The position numbers and the translations under genes were made by a program. Shown here in pieces: positions 49,101 through 59,775 of a stretch of DNA of 64,000 bases (position 1 is its first letter; each line of letters opens with the position of its first letter). Where the stretch lies: positions 1-64,000 of the forward strand of contig CADCXA010000036.1 of assembly GCA_902806565.1 (NCBI GenBank), read 5' to 3'. The notes beneath the pieces were generated by a model, which did not search any database, was not told the DNA's origin, and worked only from the letters and a program-made list of their open reading frames with translations. The DNA is from Hypoxylon rubiginosum (Eukaryota; Ascomycota; Sordariomycetes; Xylariales; Hypoxylaceae).

Positions 49101-50309
49101 GTATAAGCTACTGTTCGGTTGCTCGGAACGGATCTTCCCTCCTAGCCTACTCAGTTCCGCCGAGCTGACCATGGTGGATGTTTCCGGCAACGCCTGCTTG
49201 ATTTTCAGATTAGTCTCACCGTCAAGATTTGCAGTTTCGATATAACACAAGCCTTCCGGCTCGGAGCTTGCAAGTAAGACGATGTCGGCTGGGAAAGGCT
49301 CCTCCGATTGGACCCGTACAATATCTCCTACAGCCACGTTGATCCATTTCGTCTCTTCGAAACTCGAGCCTCGCAAGACCCTAGCCTTTGAGTTGTTGAG
49401 CGCACTATCGGCCTGCTTCCTTCGGTGATCCTCCACCAATTCCTTACCCGCAGATACCAGCAGCACGGCGGCGAGGGGGCCGATAGTAGTGTACTGATTT
49501 GTCGGGGATAGATTCGGGATTTGTTGAAGCGCCGCCGTGAACAAGAAAAAGACGTTGGCAAACTTGGAGAACTGTTCGATTAGGAATTTAGGTAAAAACG
49601 AAGCAACGTTGTATTTGGCGGTAGAAACGTGATTGGCGACGTATTTGTTGACGGCGTTCGCTGGGGGGTTATTCAAGTGAATAATTCTCGGACCGAGAGT
49701 TGACGGATCTGGCTTGCCTCTGCCGAAGCCAAACCTGAAGTTCTTGAGCTCGAATTTCTTATTTTGCTTCGACTGCGGTTCGATGCCAGAATCTGTTCGC
49801 CCGTGTCCTGGCTCTGTCAAAGGTAGGTCCATCTCCGAATATCCTTTTTGCCCCATCCCGAGCATATTCCTCGCTTTCCCCAGAAACCCACCTCCTAATC
49901 CGAGTACGCTGTTGCGATTCCGCGCATTGGCACGACCTACCGCATCTCCACCAGCGTTGTTAAGCGCTCCGCCGTGTTGATAATAGGATTGGCCTTCTTC
50001 GGGGTAATCGTCGAAGTCGTCGGCGTATCTTTGGTAGTTATTCAAATCGGATGTTTGGCTGTACTGTCTGTCGATGTGGGTCAAGTATGGTGCTCGCGGA
50101 CCCGCGGCGGCGCCTGGTGGTGGATTTTTTACAGCTGGATGGGTGGTCTGACTGCCGCCAACAAAATCATCGTAGGACACAGACGGTCGGGCGGGAGGGT
50201 AATCGTCTGCAGGAGGCCGTTGCCCGCCATAGGAGGGCTGGTCTTCGAGATCTAGTAGGAGATCATTTCCGGAGCTCGATGAGCCTCCAGGAGGCGCCCT
50301 GCCAGCCAT
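46118..50309 (-). CDS. DRS2: Drs2-type P4-ATPase phospholipid flippase
   Basis: Three exons (50309-47139, 47032-46365, 46295-46118) join in phase and give about 1338 residues, the usual Drs2 size. The start at MAGRAPPGG is preferred to an in-frame ATG nine codons upstream. P4-ATPases move phosphatidylserine or phosphatidylethanolamine to the cytosolic leaflet of trans-Golgi and endosomal membranes, with a Cdc50 partner. Visible motifs are PKFLIEQFSKFANVFFLF, the actuator DGETNLK, the phosphorylation site DKTGTLT (about residue 590), KGADTVILERL, TGDRQETAINIG and the hinge GDGANDVSMIQ. The last membrane helices are in exon 2. The cytosolic tail ends with YAFSQADE-like sequence, and QRGYAFSQ is a conserved autoregulatory-type element of the Drs2 tail. 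A GxxPTH-like disordered N-terminus precedes the core. Confidence 0.96.
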
Positions 50310-51841
50310 GTCGCGAAGGGATGAAGGCAAAGGCAAAGGCTACAAAGGGAACGGAATTCGAGGCATACGGGCGCGAGAAAAGCAATAAATTTCGAGACCC
50401 GAACTCAGTTCAATTACGATTTTAGTTATTGATATTTCCAGCCTTGATACGCATTAATCATGAAGATGCGCCGGAAGTTTTGTTTAATAAGCAGTTATAG
50501 GGAGTCGTCACTAGCGTGTTATAATTATTATGCGGGTAGAACGGAGGTAATTCGAGATGATTACGCTCGTAAATAGGTGGGAATCGAAAACGTCAAGTAC
50601 CAAGTTGATGAAATTCGGGCAGACAGGAAGGGAAATGAAGGTCGTGATGGTGAGAACAGACTGCTGACTGTAGGATTGGCGTGGTGGTGACGGTACGATA
50701 GGTATGAGGCAATGGGCAATGGGCGATGGGAGTTGTACTGAGAGGTCGAAACGCAGAAATGCAGAAAGGGTAGCATTCAAGGACCAGCCCAAAGGCACTG
50801 TGCACTAGAGCATTAGCCATCCGTAGGTACCTAGGTAGCCCATCAGTAGCAGGGTGGACCCACTTTCCCGTGTTCGTGTACAACCGATTTTATTTTGCAC
50901 AGCCTTCCCGTCACTGGCCAGTAGCTGTAGTCCGCGGAGCCCAGGGGGAGTTTGTAGCACCCAAGGCACCAGTAATTTTCTTTGACTTGGCAGCACTGCA
51001 GGGATCTTAGCCAGGCGTGCAGGCGTGCAGGCGTGCTGGATAAGCGTGTGTGGCTGGCGAGGCTAGTTTTCTAGCCGGGTCCAATTAACGGAACGTCTGA
51101 TGTTTGAACGACTTCGTGAGGTGTGGTTGGTACAAGAATACATCCATGTTAGCGCACATTGAACTGACGTACTTGTACATATATCTGCAGTTTCACTATT
51201 TTTATGCTTCGCGCCTCTTACCTCACACCTTTGATATGAAACATTTCGTAGGCTAAAACAATTTTGTGATTGAGTTGGGTATATCTACGAATGACTTCTC
51301 CTTTGTCACTTTTATAAGTATTCAGATCATCAAAGAGGAAGAAGATAAGATTATAGAATGCGCGTCTCGTCAAGTTTTGTTACGGATGGGCGCATGTAAA
51401 AAAAATCTTGGAACTTTTTATCAATCTTATTTTAACCATTCAGGGGCTCAGCGACTTTTCGTCGTGGGTATTGTCGTATTGTGGTGGCGTCGCCGGCCGC
51501 AGTTCTCAACTTCTACGCCTCAGTGATTCAGTAACAGTCTCGTATTTACCTACCTAAACCAACCCACCGTCGTTCTGGATTTATATAGCACCTTAAACCG
51601 TTCATAAGCGCATCGCAGATTCGCCCATCGCCCGTCAGCATTTCTCCAGGAATAGAAGGTGGCACATAACATTCAGAGCAGAACTTGCGAACATTGCATC
51701 CTGTACCATTGATCATAAGCCAACTTGAAACGGGCGCTATAATATTTCGACTATATTCACCGCCCTCAGTTACGTACCTGACTGATTATTAACAGACAGT
51801 GCGTTCCATGTATTGGATACCATCTTAGGTGTAAATAACTT
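50310..51841. other. Intergenic region
   Basis: About 1.5 kb without a supported gene. It includes TACCTAGGTA at 50828-50837, a short 8-bp tandem repeat (51013-51036) and AT-leaning sequence after 51,200. It holds the promoter of the flippase and the 3' side of the hydrolase gene. Confidence 0.45.
51013..51036 (+). repeat. 8-bp tandem repeat
   Basis: AGGCGTGC is repeated three times. Confidence 0.9.
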
Positions 51842-53090
51842 TTATAGCGAAGCCTTCAACTCATCGCCCAACACACTCTTGACAAAGTCTCCAATGTGCC
51901 TGTTGACCTCTTCCGGGCACTGGACCATAGCCCAATGGCTCGAGCCCAGGATAAGTTCGCTTTTGAACGGGCCCTCGAAGAACTTCTCCTGGCCATCCGC
52001 CAACCGGGGCGGCAGCGCGCCGTCCTTCTCGGCCATGACCAACATGGCCGGCAGCTTGAACTTGAAGCTGGGATCCTCCTTGGCGAGCTGCTCCTCGTCG
52101 TCGCCGTTGAGGTCGCGCGTCTTGTACCAGTTGCACGGGCCGTTAAGGCCGTGCCGCGCGAACTCCTTGACGTAGTAGTCGACTATCTCCGGGCTCGCTA
52201 GCCGCGCGCTCCCGATCTTCGGCAGGTTCTCCTCGACGACGCCGACCTCGATGGTGAACGCGGCCCCGCCCTCGGCCGTCGTGCCGCCGAGCATGCCGTT
52301 GACGAACCCCCGCAGGTTCTCGGGCGACTTGTTGACGATCTTCTCCGCATCCCCGCTGGCGAGCTGCCGCTGGTACTGGAAATTCGGCGATCTGGCGAGG
52401 AATTGCTCCATCGAAACCTTGACTGGCGACGGAGGCCAGTAAGGGACGCAGATGCTGAAAACGCAGCGAATCAACTCCGGGTAGTAAACAGTGAGACGCC
52501 TAGATCAGACTTAAGTCAGCATCGACGATCGACATTATAGGGGTCTGCGAATGCAAGTGCGAGCACTTTTGACTATGCGAGTCTAGGGTATGCTTGTCGA
52601 ATATGAAGAAAGGGGTGATGATGGTGATAAGAGTCCACAGATCAAGGGGAACCCCAAAATTCAAAGACTAACCAAACAAGAAACCCGCCCCAGTCATGGC
52701 CGCCCAGGATAATAGGCTGGTCAGTGACCTCTTTGATGAGGCCTGCCATATGAGCAGATATCTTCTTCATGGTGTACTCCTCGGAAGCCGCCGGAGCAGA
52801 AGTCTGCCCGTACCCCAGCATGTCGGGGACAATGACCTGCAGGTTCAGGGATAGGAGGTACGGGACTTGGTTTCGCCATCCCATGCCAAGATCGGGGCTG
52901 TAGACACGTTTGTGAGCTTCTCGAAGTTTTCCAGGTCCGGAAATACTGACAAGCCATGGACGAGAAGAACAGTGGCGATCGGCTTGCCCGCAGGCTTAGC
53001 CAATTTGTAGTGATACTTGATATCATCACTAAAGGTGAAGAACTTCTCTTCGACCCTAGGGTCGTTGGGAACCAATGCGTCGACGGGCAT
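51842..53090 (-). CDS. Alpha/beta hydrolase, epoxide-hydrolase-like
   Basis: Three exons (53090-52951, 52897-52673, 52499-51842) join in phase 2 and give about 340 residues. The family hydrolyses epoxides or related substrates in detoxification and lipid metabolism. The oxyanion-hole segment HGFPDLGMGWRNQ is created by splicing of the first intron (GTCAGT to CTACAG). The nucleophile elbow GGHDWGG puts the catalytic Asp near 115, and SSHWAM near 315 supplies the catalytic His. Cap-domain tyrosines are plausible in YYPELIRCVF and CNWYKTRDLN. The C-terminus LGDELKASL lacks a standard peroxisomal SKL. The first codons, MPVDALVPNDPRVEEKF, match fungal epoxide hydrolases. Confidence 0.88.
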
Positions 53091-54531
53091 GTTGGCCTAC
53101 GATTATTGAGTTGTTGGAGGGCTACACGTAAGTAGACGGTGGTGTTGCAAGTATTGATGTGCCACAATGTATGGGCTCATATACTAGGAAGAGGCAAAAC
53201 ATGCGGAGGGGGGAGGAGTCCGAGTCCTTTATAAATATTTCAAGCAGCCGGTGGCCAGATCGGCCGAGGCACCGGCATACATGCATAATAGATCCATCCG
53301 ACTTGTATGCACGGAATCCTTCCGACATGTCATATAGGACTAACGAGTGGTGCGGTGGTGCGGGAACTAAACCGCTATTGAACATACCTAGGTAACTTTG
53401 GAAGTTTCCCACGTTACCCATATATATCCTCCCGTACTATCTTTCTCCGATGTAACTAATAACCCTAGCGGCCGTTTGAAATATAGCTTGCCAAGTAGTT
53501 GTATAGGCCATTGAAACCAGAGGCTCCTAAAAAGATGATATTACTTATAAAAAGGGGCTAAGTTACTGTGACCATACAAGAGTACATGTATTGAGTCGAA
53601 TACTGATAGCTGTTTAACCCTAAGAAGTACTTAGGCACTAGAAATATTACTGATTGTTAGCTGCTATATTGGACCGGTGTAGCTAGCGTTCCTGGGAGCT
53701 GTACATGAAGTTGATTCCGTTGGTTCAACCAATCGGCAAAGTCTGCTGGATTGGATTCATAACGTCCGTAAAGAGCGGGTCAGATGCCGTATCTCGTCTC
53801 CACGAACCTATGATTCGCGGCCGAGCGAGAGGTGCTTAAAAAGCAGCCGAGGCACAAATGAGTAATTTCTGATCTTACTCTCCCCAAGTATCGACCGACA
53901 ATATGCAGATCGACTGCAAGCGTTTCAATGCGCCTTTCTATATATGCTTACCCCAGGTAGACAACCGATGTCGATGACTCGGTATGCAGGTGTACGGCGA
54001 GAATGGGGGGTAAAAACACCAAACGGGAATTCATGATGACATATCTACTCCAATCCCCTACCTACATTCTTTACATGGAGAGAGCTTGGCATCTTATTCA
54101 TGAGTCACGGACCGTGAGTCACGGTGCGGGGAGAGAAGAAATCAGCAGTGTGCTTATTTCTGGCGACTAGAGATAACGGATAACTACCTCCTACATGGTA
54201 TGTACGTGATGGGTTGGCATGAAGCCGATACGAACGATCGAGACCGTCTCATTACATAATGTAACGAATTGTAGACATTATGCATTTAGTAAAAGCTGAC
54301 CGGGAACCTCGAAAGCCCAGTCCTATATATTGCTAAGCGCATACAAGAACACACTGTTACCTCGCCCCTGAGTGTTAATTCCGACATCTCGAAACTTACA
54401 GGATAAGGTCTCCCGCCGGACCGGTGTAATCCATAACGCACCAAAAACGCCTGTTCCTCCCATCCGTGACTACATAGAATCCCAACCAGGCTTCACAGAC
54501 AGAAGAAGCAAGAACCGAAGCCGTTGGGGGT
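53091..54531. other. Intergenic region
   Basis: A 1.4-kb gap with no recognised gene. TACCTAGGTA lies at 53385-53394. Near 54100-54125, GAGTCACGG occurs twice in close tandem. Confidence 0.5.
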
Positions 54532-55585
54532 TTAATAGATTACCGTATCCTCCACCTCCTCTATCATGACATCGTCCGCCTTATCAGGCTCTTTTTCATA
54601 ACCAGCCTTACCGGTGGTAGGAGGGGGGGAGTGATTAGTAGGGTTAGATTGTGGAGGGTCAGTAAGAGGCTCAGCATCAGGTTTGCTACCCACTATATCC
54701 TTGGGCTCGAGTTTTGGGGGCTCGGCTGCGATACCTAATGTCTCCATCCTCTGCTCCTTGTGCCGTTTGAAATCGAGCACTTCCTTATCAATAATGTCTT
54801 CGGCCTCTCGAATCTGGTCTTTGATGGTGCGTTCTTGTTCGGCTGTAGGATCCCATGGCAAGTAGAACTACCATCGTAGTTAGCTCCTATTGCATTCTAT
54901 TCGTCGGGCATCGTCGTGCTTACAATCTTGGGAGTGCTCTTAGTCTTTAGAAAGCGTGCCGTCGCGAGCATATTCGAGTGCTTAGCTTTCATCTAGGGAT
55001 CTCGTTAGCCAAGCCATTCGAGTTTGGTAAGTAGCCAATCGAAATATTGGCTTACCACTTGCTCGTCAAACTTGAGCTGTTCTGCTTTGCGCACGACTTT
55101 CAGCTTCGCAAGCTTCTCTTCCCTGTGCTTATCATCCTCGGCCCTCTGCTGGTGAGCTTTCGCCTGCTGTCGCCGCTCAATCTCTTGACGTCTCTTCTGC
55201 TGGGAGCTAGAAGTGGTTTGACTTAATGTGCTTAACAAACCGCCGAACAATCGCTTCCCGCGTTTCTTCTCCTCCTGTATTGCCGTTGCGCGGCGGTCTC
55301 TGCTAGGTTCCTTCGGCGTAGGCGATGCTGCCGTAGTAGGTTTGCCGTGCTTCGCATCGGCATCTAGCCTCGCCCTCTTTGGCGATTGGCTGGGTTTGTC
55401 TTCATCTGGTGGAGGTGACGAAGCCTTGCGTTTAGGTGCGTTAGCATGATCTTTGTCCATATCGGTGGCAGACATCTCGCGCTTCGAGCTACGACCATTC
55501 GGAGAGCTGCTTCTTGCGATTAGCCAATTGCGACCAATAGAATTAGAGCAAATCATTGGTATTCTCACGTTTCGTTGGCCGACAT
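54532..55585 (-). CDS. Pinin/SDK/memA-domain splicing factor
   Basis: Four exons (55585-55569, 55506-55056, 54992-54924, 54867-54532) join in phase and give 290 residues. Pinin is a nuclear RNA-processing protein linked to the spliceosome and exon junction complex. The first coding exon is only 17 nt (MSANE plus two bases). Without it, the open frame continues upstream into sequence that does not look coding. The core reads KKRGKRLFGGLLSTLSQTTS, then a long basic coiled coil (QQKRRQEIERRQQAKAHQQ, HREEKLAKLKVVRKAEQLKF). After two introns it gives FLKTKSTPKI-FYLPWDP and QIREAEDIIDKEV, the memA signature. The C-terminus is acidic and disordered. The gene is divergent from PHF5A. Confidence 0.82.
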
Positions 55586-56136
55586 AGCGTGAATCTGTCG
55601 CCAAGACTAGATAGAATTCATGGGGATATATGGAGCATTAGGCAGATAAGAAGACTGCCTCAAGGGGCGATATAATAGCATTAGTCCATGCTTTTTACTG
55701 CTTTGTGTCGTAGAAGAGTTTGAAAGCGTCGCAAGGCTGAGACGAGATCGAGTACCGAAAAGGTCCAAGCGCCAAGGTGCGACATCCCAAGCTACAGACC
55801 CAAAACGGCAAGGGTGTAGAATGGTACATATGTACATGCACGTATACGAATGTATCTAGCATCTAGGGGCGATCCGAGCCACTTTATGCAATTCAGCAAT
55901 TGTGCATGCGTTTGCCCCACCTGATAGCTTTTTATGCTAGGAAGTTCCAACCTCATGCCAAAGAAATCTCCAGAAAAACAGTGGCGAGGCTGAGGAATTG
56001 TCACGGACAGCCCTATTCAACCTAGAATCGATATAAAACGAGGTACTGAGAGCCATCATCTAGACCATTTCATCTCAAGCTCAAGAAATACTCCAAGAAA
56101 CCCCAGAGACCACTTCAAAATCTACAGCAAGTCAAC
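55586..56136. promoter_or_regulatory. Bidirectional promoter of pinin and PHF5A genes
   Basis: The two ATG codons face outward, 551 bp apart, with no gene between them. Open frames read here on the minus strand lack coding signals. A shared promoter region is inferred from the geometry. Confidence 0.55.
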
Positions 56137-56617
56137 ATGTCTCGCCATCACCCGTAAGTCCTTCATCCTGCAATACCAACCGTTCGTCTACAACAGCCAG
56201 CTAACCTCTAGCTCAACACAGAGATCTCGTCATGTGCCGCAAGCAGTCCGGCATCGCCATCGGCCGCCTCTGCGACAAGTGCGACGGCAAGTGTCCCGTA
56301 TGCGATTCCTACGTGCGGCCCACGACCCTCGTGCGCATCTGCGACGAGTGCAGCTTCGGCAACTACCAGAACAAGTGCGTCGTGTGCGGCGGCGAGGGTA
56401 TCTCGGACGCCTTCTACTGCTTCGAGTGCACGCGCCTAGAGAAGGACAGGGACGGGTGTCCCAAGATCATAAATCTGGGCAGTTCGAGAACAGATGTACG
56501 TTGCTGCTCTCCCCGTAGTGTTGTTCTGTTTTTTTTTGTCTTGCTATTTTCAGAGATGCTAACTTTACCACTCAACAGCTGTTTTACCAAAAGAAAACGA
56601 ATCGGCCGGGGTACTAA
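56137..56617 (+). CDS. PHF5A/Rds3, SF3b complex subunit
   Basis: Exons 56137-56153, 56222-56495 and 56579-56617 join in phase and give 109 residues, the normal family size of about 110. The protein is a zinc-knuckle subunit of the U2 snRNP SF3b complex that contacts the branch-site region with SF3B1. The spliced start [16 protein letters not shown] is diagnostic. [31 protein letters not shown] and [17 protein letters not shown] contain the paired CxxC motifs that bind three zinc ions. The C-terminus [21 protein letters not shown] replaces the more basic end of metazoan PHF5A. The first coding exon is 17 nt, as in its divergent neighbour pinin. Confidence 0.95.
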
Positions 56618-56949
56618 CCCTCATGTTGCCCGGGTCTGGGCTGTTAGGACTGGCGTTTCCAGCGTATGTACCTGGCGAAGTCGATACAAACATACACTTC
56701 TACGTCTAGTCGGAAAAGGGGTCACTTTAAAATTAGCATTCGGGATGGCGTTTTGAGGTTATGGCAGTCATCACATCGGTCGGATTGATATCCTACTATT
56801 TATTTCAAGTACAAATTGATATGTTATTAAAAGCCTTGCGACTTACGCAGCATCCTTCGTGACGGATGCTGTGGTCTGTCCCTGAGTGACTATTATCTAT
56901 CGAGAGGTTGATGTACAGAATGCCTTATTGTAAACCAATCCATACCTTG
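56618..56949. other. Convergent 3' region
   Basis: These 332 bases separate the 3' ends of PHF5A and the PEX26-like gene. Nothing else is seen. Confidence 0.55.
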
Positions 56950-58420
56950 CTAAATATAGCTGACCTTAACGCCCATACCGGCGGTCGATTTGACCTTATT
57001 CCAACCTGTTCCCAGAATCTGCTGAATCCGCTCGCGAATGCCTTTTCTCCCAAACATGATAATTACACCAATGATGAAAGCCATTAATCTCATGGGTAAC
57101 ATCGGGTTGGCCTTGAACGAAGTACCCATCTTCTCGATGACGTTGCGGAGGTTCGCTATAATCATCACAGCTCGCGCACCGAGACCCCGAGGTGCTACAG
57201 CCTTCTTCTCTTTGGAGACGGACGGTTTAGCCGATCTGGATAGTGCGGAACCATTGCTGCCAGTCCGAGGTTTATTCCTGGGTGTAGAAGTGGTCTGGGT
57301 CTTTTCAATACCGTAGTCGACCTCACTACCTTCTCGTCTAGCTCGCTCTTCGTCTAGCCGTCGCCGTTCTCTCGCTTCATTCTCCGCCCTTAACCGCCTT
57401 GCCTCCTCGATGTCTTTTTGCAGTTGTTCCTCTTGTTTCTGGTTTTCCTCGTGTTCTCTCCGTTCCGACTCCTGCTGCTCCTCTTGTAGACTTTGGAGCG
57501 CTTGGAGAAACGCCTCTCTTCGCTCTTCATCCAGTACCGAGCTGACATTGATGAACTCCCTAGCGTAGTCCCATTCGTTGTTGCGTAACAAGACATGGAG
57601 GGTGTATAGCTCCAGGATTTTAACTCTAGCGTTTAGATCTCGAGGGGTATCAGCGCCACTAGCAGCACCCTTAGACGGTGATCTTCGATGCCTAGATGAC
57701 AACCGCGAAGATTGAGATGCCTCGAGCCGCTGTGATATATCGAGGTTCGGGGTATTTGATGCCGCTAGGTAATTCTCTAGTCGCTTCTGGTTTACTACTT
57801 GTGACTTGGCATGTGCAAGTAGAAGTGTCGCCCTGTAACTCGTCAGAACTAGTTCATACACCAAGCTAGTGTGCCACGGCAGTAGAGGAAGAAAACGAGA
57901 CGAGTACTTGGAGTCGGGGCTCAACATACAAATTTATGACGACATCAGAATCGACCTCCCCTTCGTTACCGTGATATCCGAACTGCACGACTTCTTCCCA
58001 CACATCACCATCCCGGACCTTCTTGCAGAGAGCACGCCATTCCTGAGTGCCAAAGGCATCTTTTCCCTCGTCGGGATCTAGCTCCAAAACGGCATTGAGG
58101 ATGGTCAGATATAAGCTCCACACTTTTATCCTAGTAGACCTCGAGGCTCGAACGATGGGCGCGGGTTCGGTCAGACCGTTGACATCAGCATTTTCGGCCG
58201 ACGGAGCGATCAAGGGCAAGACTGTTGATAATGCCTCCGGTAGTCGACGCGTAAGGAAGAGTTGTGAGGCCTGTCGGTAGGTCTTGGAGATATTGCTTGA
58301 TGACGGGCGAGAGGAGGTCGAAGATGCCAGGGATGATATGGAATTTGAGAGGACATGAGATGAAAAGCTGTCGGACACGGTCGGGCTTAAGGTTGCGGTA
58401 TAGGATCCATCGAAAGCCAT
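56950..58420 (-). CDS. PEX26-like peroxin
   Basis: Exons 58420-57930 and 57832-56950 join through a 97-bp intron (GTATGT to TTACAG) and give 457 residues. In filamentous fungi, PEX26 (functionally like yeast Pex15) is a tail-anchored peroxisomal membrane protein that recruits the Pex1/Pex6 AAA complex to recycle import receptors. The N-terminal half has Ser-rich sequence, then helical repeats ([60 protein letters not shown]). A Glu/Arg-rich coiled coil follows. A single membrane segment lies near residues 415-430 ([17 protein letters not shown]), with a short basic tail. Topology and helical content support the call; the sequence identity is recognised from memory only. Confidence 0.65.
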
Positions 58421-59775
58421 GTTTGCGAACGCTCCCGTAGCTTGGGTAGGTACCTAGCTACTAGGTAGAAATTGACATTGACGCGATATCTAGGTACTAG
58501 CAACAAAGATTAGAATTAAGATGTCTCTGTCAACATGACCTGTACAGTTATGTTAGAGAGAGCTCAAGAAGAAAAAGAGAGACTAAAGCACATGCAGGAA
58601 CAATCCTAGATGCATGTGGACCCAGAGAGGTCGGTATCCTCGCGGTGTAGGATGTCTGGCATGCAGGAAGGGCTGGAAGGTTGGACTTGCAAAGACAACC
58701 TTGGTCCGTGATTACCTGATGTGTTGTGCCTCGGTACACGGTACATCGGCCCACAGGTGCTAAAGTCGCTAATGCGACTCCACGTTGTTGCCGGACTCCA
58801 TGTGGTGCTTACATAATGTACCTAGGTACATAATTATCTCTCCCCTATTTTCTACATCTACCATTCATCTTCTCCTATCACTCCCCATAGATCACTCACC
58901 ATTAGTTATTCTTTCTCTTTCTATATATATTCACAATTCAAATGCAGTGATAACTGTAAAATTAAAAACTTGCAAACTTCTTCCTCCTGAATAGAACAAG
59001 AGAGTGTCAGCAAATACACAGCCAAGACTACAGGCACAAGAGCTGTGGTGACATTAATGAATTTCGACTGTTTTGTCACTGGCTATAGCATTGCAGACTC
59101 AACATTTCTCAGAGAACTAATAAACATGTCACAGAGTACAGTTAGTAGTAGCTACACAATATTAGAGAACACGATTATTATGACTCGCATCATTCACGTT
59201 ACCGTCATTACTCAACGGGTAGTGTGAATGCTTGTTGCTAACAACAAACCTATGATAGCACACACAATAATGAGTAAAAGGCTAGTTCCTCATACCTTAA
59301 ATCTGCTTCTCATCAGCCTGGTTACAATACGGTATGTCATTCTAACATTATCATAAGGGGGCAAGGCATGAGACTACGATAGGATCTTCCGATTGTACAG
59401 TTCCCAGCAGAACCCAAGATACCACAAACCTTTTATAACTGGTGCAGTTGCCTAGTCGATAAAAAGTGATGTAGTTTGCAGTAGGACAGTGATTGATTGT
59501 ATGTGGCAAACCCACCTCACTATTAGTCCAGTGAGAGGTCCAATCGAGCGATTCTCTCTTACTACCAGGGCAACCAGATATTACGTAGTTTTCAAATTCA
59601 TCTCCCTACATATGTAAAGGACAGCCCATTCTATTTGTTCCAATTCAATCCTCTTTGAGCATCCTTTCACCTTCAAAAATAAACCTAACACTCCAATTCC
59701 TATTACAACCACTCTATAGAACCGACAGACATATTTCCCCCGGTACTATAGCAGGCACCTAACACCACTCAAGCC
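58421..59775. other. Divergent intergenic region
   Basis: 1.35 kb without a supported gene between the PEX26-like gene and the CAF1-type nuclease. It has TAGGTA palindromes near 58447-58466 and an exact TACCTAGGTA at 58819-58828. Confidence 0.5.
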
